Numbered from the stretch's first letter, positions 51,744-61,566 are shown. The stretch: 64,000 bases of DNA from JAFEDN01 sp963844565 (GCA_963844565.1 CAWJON010000002.1:434001-498000), one strand, 5' to 3'. Notes: generated by a model not told the origin, from the sequence alone. Translations and numbers: made by a program.

Positions 51744-52583
51744 TTGAAAAATTCATATACAATTTCTAAGCCTAAAATTAAGCCCAAAATTGATTTAGAA
51801 AAATTTCTATTAGGGCTGAAGCCAAATATCCAACCGAGAACCCTGGGAGAGCTTAAATCAGACCAAAAAAATGACCATCGCTTTAGAAAGCAGAAAAAAA
51901 GCAGCATCATTGAATTACAGCCCATTTTAATTGGTTCTCACGAATTAATTTTGCGAATGACTCTTGCAGAAAACATTGTGACACTTTATCTCAACGAGCC
52001 AGTAATCAGTTCCTTTTCATTCAATTTCATGTTTTTGGCTCCACAATTATCACAAATAAAATTTGGACCTGTTCTTTGTGATCATCCTTTACATCTAACC
52101 ACTCATGAACAACAAGATAGTGAGGTTCTGCAGGAACATATACATGTAGAATTTAAAAAGAATTCTATAACTGGAAAAAACTTAGAAGAATTTTTTGGAT
52201 TAATAAATTTACCAGCGAATAGTTCTTTTTCCAAAAGTTTTCGTACACCCAGCAAGTTCGACATGTGCTTGCCACAGCCTAACATTTCAGCTATTCCTCA
52301 ACCGTTTGATTCATTCTATAAGAGTCAATATGATGATTATCAATTTGAAATATCGGAGCTTCCAGAAATAAATTCTTGTGCAAATACCTTAAGCAATTTA
52401 GGCTGGCTGCTTCTTTTGGGCCTAGCTTTATTCGCAGGTTGTAAATTATTCTCGCGCTTATTTGAGGGACCTGCAGAAACAAAAAAGAACCCAAGTATTG
52501 CCACCAATCCAGCTGGGTTTTTACAAAACCTTCCTGCAGAAACAGCTGTTATTGATAGTAACTCCTTACAGTTTGCCAAATAA
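51744..52583 (+). CDS. Orphan protein with C-terminal membrane anchor
   Basis: A 279-aa protein starting at TTG 51744 (AGAGGAAGG seven to ten bases upstream); no ATG is near. The N-terminal half is basic, with repeated KPKIKPKID-like segments, then a strand-rich middle (SHELILRMTLAENIVTLYL). A single hydrophobic segment at about 222-240 (LGWLLLLGLALFAGCKLF) is followed by a 40-residue tail. Topology is probably tail-anchored or single-span. It follows the XRE gene by 27 bases and may be cotranscribed. Not recognised. Confidence 0.55.
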   Translation: MKNSYTISKPKIKPKIDLEKFLLGLKPNIQPRTLGELKSDQKNDHRFRKQKKSSIIELQPILIGSHELILRMTLAENIVTLYLNEPVISSFSFNFMFLAPQLSQIKFGPVLCDHPLHLTTHEQQDSEVLQEHIHVEFKKNSITGKNLEEFFGLINLPANSSFSKSFRTPSKFDMCLPQPNISAIPQPFDSFYKSQYDDYQFEISELPEINSCANTLSNLGWLLLLGLALFAGCKLFSRLFEGPAETKKNPSIATNPAGFLQNLPAETAVIDSNSLQFAK

Positions 52584-52731
52584 AAGTTAGAGACCAGGTC
52601 AGCTTTTTTATTTTTTGGACAATTAAACTTTTAGCCATCTATGACGTGGACAGATTGATTCCTTAACAATTTGTTTTTAATAGAAATAAAAAACTAGCAT
52701 GATTGGGCGCTTAATGGGGTGACCATATAGA

Positions 52732-52772
52732 TTGTGTTATCATTCACCTTGGGATATAATTCCAGGGTGAAT
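52732..52772 (+). promoter_or_regulatory. Promoter with palindromic operator for the ATPase gene
   Basis: TTGTGT (52732-52737), 17-bp spacer, TATAAT (52755-52760). The -10 lies in the loop of an 11-bp inverted repeat ATTCACCTTGG (52742-52752) and CCAGGGTGAAT (52762-52772), one G-T mismatch. A bound repressor would cover the promoter; as RNA the palindrome would form a leader hairpin next to the start. Confidence 0.6.
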
Positions 52773-52791
52773 GGTAATGCAGAGAGGATTT

Positions 52792-54261
52792 ATGATCACG
52801 CGGATAGTAGGCAGAAATGAAGAGCTGCATAAATTGAGTCGGCTACTAGAATCGAAGACGCCAGAATTCCTTGCTATATACGGTAGAAGAAGAGTAGGTA
52901 AGACTTTTTTGATTCGTAGTTTTTTTACAGAAAAAAATATTATTTTTTTTGATACTACAGGAGAAAAAAAAGCACCTTTAAAGCAGCAGATTAATCATTT
53001 TACCCAGAAAATTGGACTGGTTTTTTATAATGGCGCACGTCTAGAGGCTGGTAAAAATTGGGATGAGGCTTTCGAAGCATTAACGAACGCCATTAGTTCT
53101 GCTCCTAAAAACAAAAAAATTGTCATTTTCATGGATGAATTCCCTTGGATGGCGACCAAAAATTCAAGAATATTAGAAAGTCTAGACTATTACTGGAACC
53201 AGTATTGGTCAAACGACAAGAGAATCAAATTAATTATTTGTGGGTCTTCGGCATCTTGGATAAAAGATAAGATTGTTAATAACAAAGGGGGTTTGCATAA
53301 TCGGCTAACTGCGAAGATAAACCTTAGTCCATTTAATCTGACTGATACTAAAAAATTCTTAATTCAATCAGGGATTAAATTAAATGATAGGCATATATTA
53401 GAAATTTACATGGTAATGGGTGGGGTTCCTTACTATTTATCCAAAATTGAAAAAGGTTTATCAGCTACTCAAAATATTGAACAATTAGCATTTAGAAAGA
53501 ATAGTTTTTTTCTAGATGAATTTGATAATTTGTTTTCCTCTTTGTTTGATGATTCTGAAATATATATTGAAATTATGCGGCATATTGCGAAACATAGATA
53601 TGGCATTGGGCAAGCGGAGTTATTAAGAAAAATGGGCACAGCTTTACAGGGAAAAGCTGGAATCAGAAAACTGAAGTCACTTGAAGATGCTGGTTTTATT
53701 CTAGGATTTACGCCGCACTTTCATAAAAAAAAAGGAATTCATTACAAGGTTGTTGATGGGTATACATTGTTTTATTTGTATTGGATAGAGCCAATTAAAC
53801 AAACTTTATTAACAAAGGGTTTAATTAAGGGCTATTGGATAAAAAATCATCTTTCTTCCAGTTGGCATAGCTGGTCTGGATTTGCGTTTGAGGCTGTTTG
53901 TTATGAACATCTTCCCGAAATTACCAAATCATTGGGTCTGAGTTCAGCGTCTGTACCTGATACTTGGCGATATATGCCAAGAAAAAAATCAAAAGAAAAT
54001 GGCGCACAGGTAGATTTATTGTTTGATCGAGACGATGATGCTATCACTCTTTGTGAAATAAAATATACCCAACAGCCTTTCGCTATTAACAAAAAACAGT
54101 TTTCAGAATTAAAAGAGAAGGTTAAGATTTTTAAGGAAGTCACGAGGACTAAAAAACAAATATTTACCGCTTTAGTTTCCGCTAACGGAGTTAAAAAGAA
54201 TGATTACTTAGAAGAAGTAATTGATGGAGGGGTTGTTACAATAGTGGATCTATTTGAATAG
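52792..54261 (+). CDS. DUF234-type AAA+ ATPase with PD-(D/E)XK nuclease-like C-terminus
   Basis: A 489-aa protein starting ATG 52792 (AGAGGA four to five bases upstream). Residues 1-230 form the ATPase common in archaea and some bacteria: VGRNEELHKLSRLLE, Walker A IYGRRRVGKTFLIR, Walker B IVIFMDEFPWM, sensor GSSASWI. A winged-helix part follows (about 270-330). The C-terminal DUF234 region holds FEAVCYEHL and GAQVDLLFDR...CEIKYT, the D..ExK pattern of PD-(D/E)XK nucleases. It is a single-gene unit with its own promoter, bounded on both sides by similar AGACCA-plus-T-run sequences. Biological role is unknown in bacteria; defence or mobile-element association has been suggested for related families. 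Confidence 0.85.
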   Translation: MITRIVGRNEELHKLSRLLESKTPEFLAIYGRRRVGKTFLIRSFFTEKNIIFFDTTGEKKAPLKQQINHFTQKIGLVFYNGARLEAGKNWDEAFEALTNAISSAPKNKKIVIFMDEFPWMATKNSRILESLDYYWNQYWSNDKRIKLIICGSSASWIKDKIVNNKGGLHNRLTAKINLSPFNLTDTKKFLIQSGIKLNDRHILEIYMVMGGVPYYLSKIEKGLSATQNIEQLAFRKNSFFLDEFDNLFSSLFDDSEIYIEIMRHIAKHRYGIGQAELLRKMGTALQGKAGIRKLKSLEDAGFILGFTPHFHKKKGIHYKVVDGYTLFYLYWIEPIKQTLLTKGLIKGYWIKNHLSSSWHSWSGFAFEAVCYEHLPEITKSLGLSSASVPDTWRYMPRKKSKENGAQVDLLFDRDDDAITLCEIKYTQQPFAINKKQFSELKEKVKIFKEVTRTKKQIFTALVSANGVKKNDYLEEVIDGGVVTIVDLFE

Positions 54262-54330
54262 TTTGAATAGAAGGTTCCAGACCAGTCCATTTTTTTATTT
54301 TTCCATTACGCTGAGTGGACGATGAAAGGG

Positions 54331-55765
54331 TTAACCTAGTTTTTTCTTTAGCAGATCATTGACCTGTTGCGGGTTAGCCTTACCTTTGGTCGCTTGCATT
54401 ACTTTTCCGACAAAATAAGCAAATAGTTTATCTTTACCTGCACGATATTCTGCGGTTTGCTCTGGATTGCTGGCGATAATGTCGTCAATAACCTTTTCAA
54501 GCGCGCCACTATCTGTAATTTGTTTAAGGCCTTTTTTCTCAATAATGGTATCGGCATCGCCTTCTTTCAGCCACATGGCAGCGAAAACTTGCTTGGCGAT
54601 ATTGTTGGATATTGTGCCATCGGCAACGCGGGTTAATAATTTTCCTAAATCTTGTGCGGAAATGGGACTTTTATTTAAAGAAAGATTTTCTTTATTCAAA
54701 GCCGCAGATAATTCACCCATCACCCAATTGGCTATTATTTTGGGAGAAGCTTGACTGGTTTGCAGTGCCTTTTCAAAATATTCTGCACTTTCTGGGGATA
54801 AAGCCAATAAACTAGCATCATAAGCATTCAGTTGATATTGATTTTGAAAACGCTGACGCTTTTCCCAGGGCAATTCTGGCAGGTTTGCTCGGATGGATTC
54901 CAACCATTCATTTGAAACTTCAATCGGTAATAAATCAGGATCGGGAAAATAACGATAATCGTGTGCTTCTTCTTTGCTGCGCATGGGACGCGTTACCCCA
55001 GCATCCGCATCGTATTGCCGCGTTTCTTGAATAATACCGCCCTTGTTTTCTAAAATTTCGGTTTGTCGTTTTATTTCATAGAAAATTGCTTGTTCAATAA
55101 AGCGAAATGAATTTAAATTTTTCAACTCCGCGCGTGTGCCCAATTTAGTTGTGCCGACGGGTCGCAGTGAAATATTCGCATCACAGCGAAACATCCCTTC
55201 TTGCATGTTCGCCTCGCAGATGCCTAAATAACGAATCAAATGTATGTAGGGTTTTTAAATAAGCAACGGCTTCTTTTGCTGAGTACATTTCCGGTTCCGA
55301 AACTATTTCTAATAACGGAGTGCCGGCCCGATTTAAATCAATGCCAGATACCCCCGATAACCCTTCATGAATTGATTTGCCTGCATCCTCTTCTAAATGT
55401 GCGCGAGTCAAGTGGATGGTTTTTTCTGTTCCATCTTCCAAAACAATATTTAGGGCGCCGCCGCTGACGATGGGTAATTCAAATTGGCTGATTTGATATC
55501 CTTTGGGTAAGTCGGGATAAAAATAATTTTTACGCGCGAAAATTGAACGAGATGGAATTTTTGCGTCAACACTTAAACCAAAGCGAATGGCAAGCGCAAC
55601 GGCTTGTTTATTGAGAACGGGTAAAACGCCGGGTAAGCCGAGATCAATGGCGCAGGCTTGCGTGTTAGGTTCTGCGCCAAATTGCGTTGAAGCGCCGGAA
55701 AAAATTTTTGATTTTGTTGCCAATTGTGCGTGGACTTCTAAACCAATTACCGGTTCCCAATTCAT
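54331..55765 (-). pseudogene. gatB: Aspartyl/glutamyl-tRNA amidotransferase subunit B, one frameshift
   Basis: Together the two open frames (55181-55765 and 54331-55239) encode a full-length GatB of about 477 aa. The N-terminal part has EPVIGLEVHAQLATKSKIFS and YFYPDLPKGYQISQFE; the C-terminal part has LGICEANMQEGMFRCDANIS, SLRPVGT, the helical domain and the YqeY-like tail (GKVMQATKGKANPQQVNDLL). The break is a single extra base around 55238-55241, where CATACATTTGATT should be CATACATTGATT. GatB is needed to make Gln-tRNA or Asn-tRNA when the direct synthetase is missing, and gatCA are intact nearby, so a sequencing error or very recent mutation is more likely than old decay. It is divergent from gatCA instead of following it. 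Confidence 0.88.
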
Positions 55766-55883
55766 AACACCTTCCTAATAAAAAACATGAATATAATATA
55801 AGCTATATTGACATAGTTTGACTTCTTAGCCATTGCAAGTCAAATATCTTAAAGATAAAATATTCACTAAGAGGTATATGATA

Positions 55884-56294
55884 ATGATTAATTTAACTGA
55901 TCCCAAAATTGCTTTGATTCACGGAGCACTGATTAACGTCTTAGGCAATCGCGATGTTAAAAAAATACCGGATTATTTCACTGAAGACGCCATTATAATT
56001 ATTAATGAAAGGAAATTACAAGGACCCGAATTTTTTAATCGTATTCAATGGCTGCGTGATAACATTGAAATACAATCAGTCAAAGTTACCGTACACAACG
56101 CCTTTTTTGTAGGTGACCAAGGATTTGATCACCATACTTCTGAAGTTATTTATACCAATAATAAAAAAGCCGTTTATAAAATTTTTGGATATATAAAGCT
56201 ACGCGATTATAAAATTAGTCGTTATGAAGATGTCACTATTCAGCTGGAAGGAGAAAACGATATGGGAGTTGTTACTTCAACAATTGAACATTGA
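55884..56294 (+). CDS. NTF2/SnoaL-like small protein
   Basis: About 136 aa from ATG 55884 (GAGG nine bases upstream; ATG 55878 is the alternative). A cone-shaped NTF2-like fold is suggested by an N-terminal helix pair (ALINVLGNRDVKKIPDYF), then TEDAIIII, and a later beta-sheet region (VHNAFFVGDQGFDHHTSEVIY, read in two parts). Members act as small-ligand enzymes or binding proteins. No catalytic residues can be named. Sits between gatB and a secreted-protein gene without an obvious link. Confidence 0.6.
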   Translation: MINLTDPKIALIHGALINVLGNRDVKKIPDYFTEDAIIIINERKLQGPEFFNRIQWLRDNIEIQSVKVTVHNAFFVGDQGFDHHTSEVIYTNNKKAVYKIFGYIKLRDYKISRYEDVTIQLEGENDMGVVTSTIEH

Positions 56295-56349
56295 CATTTC
56301 CTTCTTATGAATAGGATAATCATGCCTATAATATTTTTAGGAGATTTTT

Positions 56350-56811
56350 ATGAAGTTTAAAAGGATTTTTTTGGTTGCTTTGGCAATGGTTACTTCGGTA
56401 TTTGCTGGCTTAGCGATGGCCGCCGGGGGTGAAGGGGCTTTAATTGTCCATGTGACTGGGCTGAAAAACAATAATGGGGTCGTGCGCATTGCCATGTATA
56501 ATTCGCCACAAGCATATCAAGATACCACGCAGTCCAAAGGGCTTGCTTTTAAATCTGCGACTTTACCCATCAGTGGCGGCCAAGCCACTTGGAAAGTTGA
56601 AAACGTGCCGTATGGCGTTTACGCAATAAAATTATTTCATGATGAAACCTTAAGTGGTAAATTGAAAAAAAGTATGATTGGGAAACCTACAGAAGGCTTT
56701 GGATTTTCTAACAATCCAAAGTTTCAAAATCGGGCTCCCACTTTTGATGAAGTGAAATTTACGGTTGAGCAACCAACAACATCAATGGATATTCGAGTTA
56801 TTAATCTTTAA
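56350..56811 (+). CDS. Secreted DUF2141-family protein
   Basis: A 153-aa exported protein. Signal peptide 1-24 (MKFKRIF, hydrophobic core, AMA cut). The mature part has DUF2141 features: GALIVHVTGLKNNNGVVRIA, then MYNSPQAY, NVPYGVYAIKLFHDE, and the tail GFGFSNNPK. This is a small beta-sandwich, probably periplasmic; function of the family is unknown. AGGAG precedes the ATG. It ends 12 bases before gatC. Confidence 0.88.
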   Translation: MKFKRIFLVALAMVTSVFAGLAMAAGGEGALIVHVTGLKNNNGVVRIAMYNSPQAYQDTTQSKGLAFKSATLPISGGQATWKVENVPYGVYAIKLFHDETLSGKLKKSMIGKPTEGFGFSNNPKFQNRAPTFDEVKFTVEQPTTSMDIRVINL

Positions 56812-56823
56812 AAAGAGAAAAAT

Positions 56824-57120
56824 ATGAGTCTGACTCCTGAAGAAGTAAAAAAAATTGCACATTTAGCACGTTTAACAATACAAGACCAAGAAATTTTGCC
56901 GTTTACAAAAAATTTGGACAATATTCTTACTTTAGTTGAGAAAATGAATGGAGCAGACATTTCAGAGGTTGAACCGATGGCCCATCCTTTGGACACGGTT
57001 CAACCCATGCGTGAAGACATCGTCACCGAAAAAAATCAGCGTGATCTTTTTTTAAAAAATGCCCCCCAAAGTTATATGGGTTTATATTTAGTCCCCCAAG
57101 TTATCGAAAACGCCGAGTAA
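56824..57120 (+). CDS. gatC: Aspartyl/glutamyl-tRNA amidotransferase subunit C
   Basis: A 98-aa subunit, the usual length, with LTPEEVKKIAHLARLTI and the segment VEPMAHPLDTVQPMRED. It wraps between GatA and GatB and stabilises the amidotransferase. gatA starts three bases after its stop. Confidence 0.95.
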   Translation: MSLTPEEVKKIAHLARLTIQDQEILPFTKNLDNILTLVEKMNGADISEVEPMAHPLDTVQPMREDIVTEKNQRDLFLKNAPQSYMGLYLVPQVIENAE

Positions 57121-57123
57121 ATT

Positions 57124-58581
57124 ATGCATGAGAATACAATAGCCGCTCTTGGCGCCGCATTAAAAAAGAAAAAATTTTCCAGTAAAGAGTTAACCCAACA
57201 TTATTTAGAGCGTATAAAAAAACATGATCCGCAAATAAATAGTTTTATCACCGTTACCGCAGAATTTGCCTTACAACAAGCTGCAGCCGCCGATCAAAAA
57301 TTAGCAACAAACGGAGCGGGACCGTTAACTGGCATTCCTATCGCACAAAAAGATATTTTTTGTACCCTAGGTATTAAAACAACCTGCGGTTCAAAAATGT
57401 TAGACAATTTTATTGCACCCTATGATGCTACCAGTGTTGCGCAGTTAAACGCCGCTGGCGCGGTTTTGCTGGGAAAAACCAATATGGATGAGTTTGCGAT
57501 GGGTTCATCCAATGAGACTAGTTTTTACGGTCCAGTAAAAAACCCGTGGGATTTAACCAAAACTCCGGGTGGATCTTCCGGCGGATCTGCTGCGGCGGTC
57601 GCTGCGCGTCTTGCACCTGCGGCTACTGGCACGGATACCGGGGGGTCAATCCGTCAGCCGGCTGCTTTGTGCGGAATTACCGGTTTGAAGCCCACCTACG
57701 GAAGGGTCTCGCGTTACGGCATGATCGCTTTTGCTTCCAGTTTAGATCAAGCGGGTGTGTTGGCCCAGACTGCAGAAGATGTGGCAATCCTATTTAAAGA
57801 AATGGCGGGGCATGATCCTCGTGATTCAACCAGCGTCGATAAAGAAGTTCCCGATTATACCCAAACTTTAAATGATTCCTTGGCGGGATTAAAAGTAGGT
57901 CTGCCTGAAGAATACTTTGGAGCAGGTTTAGATCCGGCTATTGCTAAGGCGTTGGAAGACATGATGAAAACTTTAGAAAAGCTGGGTGCTAAAATGGTAA
58001 AAATACGTTTACCCCATACTGATCTCAGCGCTTCGGTCTATTATGTGTTGGCGCCCGCCGAATGCTCCTCAAATTTGTCTCGTTATGATGGGGTTAGATA
58101 TGGGTATCGTTGCCAGAATCCAATTAATTTGGAAGATTTGTATAAACGTTCCCGCAGTGAAGGTTTCGGGAAAGAAGTGCAACGTAGAATTTTGATAGGC
58201 ACTTATGTTTTGTCATCCGGTTACTACGATGCGTATTATCGACGTGCACAGAAGGTGAGAAACTTGATTCGAGAAGATTTTATCTCTGCGTTTAAACAAG
58301 TTGATGTTATTTTGACACCGGCAACGCCGACCCCAGCGTTTAATTTAGGATCTAAAGTAAAAGATCCGGTAGCCATGTATTTGTCGGATGTGTATACCAT
58401 CGCTGTTAATCTTGCTGGGATTCCCGGGTTGGCCTTACCCATTGGTTTTAGCCAAGGTTTGCCCTTGGGAGGCCAGTTAATAGGGAATTATTTTGCAGAA
58501 GCCAAGTTATTAAACGTTGCTCATCGATATCAGCAAGAGACCAATTGGCATCAACAAATGCCAGAACTTGGCAATATCTAA
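57124..58581 (+). CDS. gatA: Aspartyl/glutamyl-tRNA amidotransferase subunit A
   Basis: A 485-aa amidase that releases ammonia from glutamine for tRNA-dependent amidation. The Ser-cisSer-Lys triad is visible: Lys in IPIAQKDIF (about residue 77), SGGSAAAVAARLAP with the cis-Ser, and TDTGGSIRQPAA with the nucleophile Ser. The C-terminal half has YRRAQKVRNLI and TPATPTPAF. Its 3' end overlaps the -35 of the nuoJ promoter. Coupled with gatC. Confidence 0.95.
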   Translation: MHENTIAALGAALKKKKFSSKELTQHYLERIKKHDPQINSFITVTAEFALQQAAAADQKLATNGAGPLTGIPIAQKDIFCTLGIKTTCGSKMLDNFIAPYDATSVAQLNAAGAVLLGKTNMDEFAMGSSNETSFYGPVKNPWDLTKTPGGSSGGSAAAVAARLAPAATGTDTGGSIRQPAALCGITGLKPTYGRVSRYGMIAFASSLDQAGVLAQTAEDVAILFKEMAGHDPRDSTSVDKEVPDYTQTLNDSLAGLKVGLPEEYFGAGLDPAIAKALEDMMKTLEKLGAKMVKIRLPHTDLSASVYYVLAPAECSSNLSRYDGVRYGYRCQNPINLEDLYKRSRSEGFGKEVQRRILIGTYVLSSGYYDAYYRRAQKVRNLIREDFISAFKQVDVILTPATPTPAFNLGSKVKDPVAMYLSDVYTIAVNLAGIPGLALPIGFSQGLPLGGQLIGNYFAEAKLLNVAHRYQQETNWHQQMPELGNI

Positions 58582-58596
58582 TCCCTTAGTTATAAT
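58568..58596 (+). promoter_or_regulatory. Sigma-70 promoter for the nuoJKLMN block
   Basis: TTGGCA (58568-58573), exactly 17 bp, TATAAT (58591-58596). The -35 lies within the last codons of gatA and the -10 just after its stop, 45 bases before the nuoJ ATG. Confidence 0.75.
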
Positions 58597-58640
58597 GACC
58601 CCAACCTGAACATGGGTTATCGTTCGACATCGGAGTTTTA

Positions 58641-59246
58641 ATGGCGCCAGCTTTATATCAGATCATTTTTTATTTGTTCGCCGCAGCATTACTGGTTTCC
58701 GCCGTAATGGTCATCCTTGCCCGAAATCCGGTGCGCGCAGTATTATTTTTAGTACTATGTTTCTTCTTTAGCGCTGTCTTATGGATGTTATTGCAAGCTG
58801 AATTCATTTCGTTGGTATTAATATTCGTTTACGTTGGCGCGGTCATGACTTTATTTTTATTCGTGGTCATGATGTTAAACATTGACCTCGTTCCTTTAAG
58901 AGAAGGTTTTGTGCGCTTTCTCCCGTTGGGAATCTTGGTCTTACTTTTTTTGTTAGGCATTATGTTCTTTGTATTAACCGGACAAAAAGCCATGTCAAAT
59001 TCACCGTTGCCTATCTCTCATCCAGCAACTTATAGCAATGTCTCAGTGGTAGGAAATGTGTTGTTTACTCAATATTTGTATGCATTTGAAATTGCCGGTT
59101 TAATTTTATTGGTCGCTATGGTGGCAGCCATTAGCCTAGCTTTTCATGGCAGGAAAGCCGGTACCAAGGCACAAAATATTGAAAAGCAATTGAATGCGAA
59201 CAAGGCCTCAGGACTTCGTATTATTAAAATGAAGTCCGAGTTGTGA
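58641..59246 (+). CDS. nuoJ: NADH-quinone oxidoreductase subunit J
   Basis: A 201-aa membrane subunit of complex I with five spans. The family segment ARNPVRAVLFLVLCFFFSAV and the pi-bulge helix VFVYVGAVMTLFLFVVMMLN are present. GGAG precedes the ATG. In most relatives nuoJ is preceded by nuoI; here it is preceded by gatA and a promoter. Confidence 0.94.
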   Translation: MAPALYQIIFYLFAAALLVSAVMVILARNPVRAVLFLVLCFFFSAVLWMLLQAEFISLVLIFVYVGAVMTLFLFVVMMLNIDLVPLREGFVRFLPLGILVLLFLLGIMFFVLTGQKAMSNSPLPISHPATYSNVSVVGNVLFTQYLYAFEIAGLILLVAMVAAISLAFHGRKAGTKAQNIEKQLNANKASGLRIIKMKSEL

Positions 59247-59292
59247 TATTTGTAGGGTCTGTTGACTCTAGATTAACCATGAGAAACATGTA

Positions 59293-59598
59293 ATGATTCC
59301 ACTCAGTTATTATTTGATCATTGGAGCCGTTCTGTTCGGATTGAGTTTTGCGGGAATTATAATCAACCGCAAAAATATTATTGTATTATTAATGTGTTTG
59401 GAGCTGATGTTATTGGCAGTCAATACCAATTTTGTGGCTTTTTCTCAGTATCTAAACTTACCGACCGGCGAAGTATTTGTATTTTTTATATTAACCGTAG
59501 CTGCTGCTGAAGCAGCCATTGGTTTAGCTATTTTAGTCTTATTATATAGACAACGTGGTACGATTAATGTTCAGAGCATGGATCTGTTAAAAGGTTAA
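59293..59598 (+). CDS. nuoK: NADH-quinone oxidoreductase subunit K
   Basis: A 101-aa proton-channel subunit (MrpC-like) with three spans. The conserved Glu residues sit in LLMCLELMLLAVNTNFVAF (MCLELM) and in VAAAEAAIGLAILVLLYR. Length is as in E. coli. It precedes nuoL by four bases. Confidence 0.95.
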   Translation: MIPLSYYLIIGAVLFGLSFAGIIINRKNIIVLLMCLELMLLAVNTNFVAFSQYLNLPTGEVFVFFILTVAAAEAAIGLAILVLLYRQRGTINVQSMDLLKG

Positions 59599-59602
59599 AT
59601 TT

Positions 59603-61559
59603 GTGATTAAGTATTTAACATTGCTTGTGGTTTTTGCGCCTCTTTTGGGTTCCTTAATTGCCGGATTTTTCGGAAAGGTGATCGGACGAACCTCAACCCA
59701 TGTTTCCGCCATTAGTTTGGTCTTTCTTTCCTTTTTAATCTCCATCTGGATCGCTAAATTAGTGTTTATGGATGGGCAAATATTTAATGGTGTGCTTTAT
59801 CATTGGGCCATTAGCGGACATTTTGCTTTTGATATTGGCTTTTTGGTGGATCCGTTGTCTACCTTAATGTTGTTAGTGGTCACTTTTGTTTCTCTCCTCG
59901 TGCATATTTATACCGTTGGTTATATGCATGATGATCCGGGTTATCAACGATTTTTTAGCTATGTTTCATTATTTACTTTTGCCATGCTAATGCTAGTGAC
60001 CGCCAATAATTTTTTACAATTATTTTTTGGTTGGGAAGGTGTTGGCTTGGTTTCTTATTTATTAATTGGTTTTTGGTTTCGAACAGACTCTGCAGCCAAT
60101 GGCAGTTTCAAAGCTTTTCTGGTTAACCGAGTTGGCGATATGGGTTTTGTTATCGGGATTGCCGCCATTCTTACTTATTTTAGCAGTTTGGATTACGCGG
60201 ATGTTTTTCCTCAAGTTGATTCGGTTTCTACCCAAACCATCAGTATTTTTGCCCACTCGCATTGGTCAGTGATCACGGTTATTTGTATTTTTTTATTTAT
60301 TGGCGCCATGGGTAAATCCGCGCAAGTTCCATTACATGTTTGGTTGCCTGAATCCATGGCGGGTCCAACCCCATTTCCGCATTAATTCATGCAGCAACCA
60401 TGGTGACCGCCGGTATTTTTATGGTGGCGCGAATGTCACCTTTATTTGAGTTATCAACCGTTGCTTTAAGTTTGGTATTAGATTATTGGCGCAACCGGCG
60501 CCTTGTTCTTAGGCCTTCTGGCTTTTGTTGAAAATGATATTAAGCGCGTGATTGCGTATTCGACCATGTCGCAATTGGGTTATATGATGGCGGCTAATGG
60601 CGCTTCGGCATTTTCTGCCGGTATTTTTCATTTGGCTACTCATGCTTGTTTTAAAGCATTGCTTATTCTTGGCCGCAGGTTCAGTCATTATCGCCATGCA
60701 TCACGAACAAGATATTCGCAAGATGGGTAATTTACGAAAATATCTGCCAATTACCTATGTCACTTTTTTGATTGGCGCTTTGGCTTTGGCGGCTATTCCG
60801 CCATTTGCGGGTTTTTATTCAAAAGATGCTATTATCGAAGCCGTTCACAAAGCGACAATTCCTGGCGCAGGTTATGCCTATGTTTGTTTGGTTTTAGGCA
60901 GTTTTGCGACCGCTTATTATATGTTTAGAGTATTTTTCCTTGCCTTTCATACGCATGAACGCATGGATAAACATGTTCGCGAACATCTGCATGAACCTTC
61001 ATGGACGATGACGCTGCCGCTTATTCTGTTAGCAATTCCTTCTGTCCTATTAGGCGGAATTCTAGTCAATAAAATGTTGTATAGCGCTTCACCCTTGTTA
61101 GCAACGAGCATTCACGTAGCTCCTCAATTTAATGTATTGGCGGAATTGGGGAAGAATTTCAAGGTGTTTGGGGATCCATTTGGGATGCTTTTAAACATTT
61201 GCCGTTTTGGATGGCTTTGCTGGGTATTTTTACAGCTTGGTTAACTTGCGTCAAAGCGCCGGCTATCCGAACATTTTTTAGTAAAAAATTGGCATGGGTG
61301 CAAGCTGTTTTAGTTGCCAAATATGGTTTTGATACTTTTTATGTGCGAGTTGTTGTTGGCGGCATTCGGTTGTTAAGCCGAATTTTTCTATCAAATTACC
61401 GACCGTAAAATTATTGATTCCTGGGCGGTAGACGGTTCAGGCAGAAGTGTGTCTCGCTTGTCTCAACGATTGCGCCGATTACAAACGGGCTATTTATATC
61501 ATTATGCATTTGTGATGATGCTTGGATTATTGGCGTTATTATGCTGGTTTTTGTTGTAG
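59603..61559 (+). pseudogene. nuoL: NADH-quinone oxidoreductase subunit L, five single-base indels
   Basis: GTG 59603 (AAAGG upstream) opens a normal NuoL: DPLSTLMLLVVTFVSLLVHI, GWEGVGLVSYLLIGFW, MGKSAQVPLHVWLPESMAGP. The frame then breaks: one base lost near 60370 (CCCC where five C fit), one extra near 60481, one extra near 60665, one lost in the G-run near 61148, one extra in the T-run near 61385. Following the shifted frames restores ISALIHAATMVTAGIFMV, GLLAFVENDIKRVIAYSTMS, GFYSKDAIIEA and a normal C-terminal amphipathic-helix region ending CWFLL. Total coding length, about 650 codons, is right. Several breaks are in homopolymers, which points to sequence error, although nearby genes are clean. 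If real, complex I would lack a proton-pumping subunit. Confidence 0.85.
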
Positions 61560-61566
61560 GAAAAAA

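Noticed and set aside
55181..55239. Two overlapping GatB frames as separate genes or a programmed frameshift
   Set aside because: No slippery heptamer or stimulatory structure is apparent; removing one base restores the normal family sequence, so a simple indel fits better.
60503..61408. Separate small membrane-protein genes downstream of nuoL
   Set aside because: Their translations are consecutive parts of NuoL in shifted frames; none has its own ribosome site.
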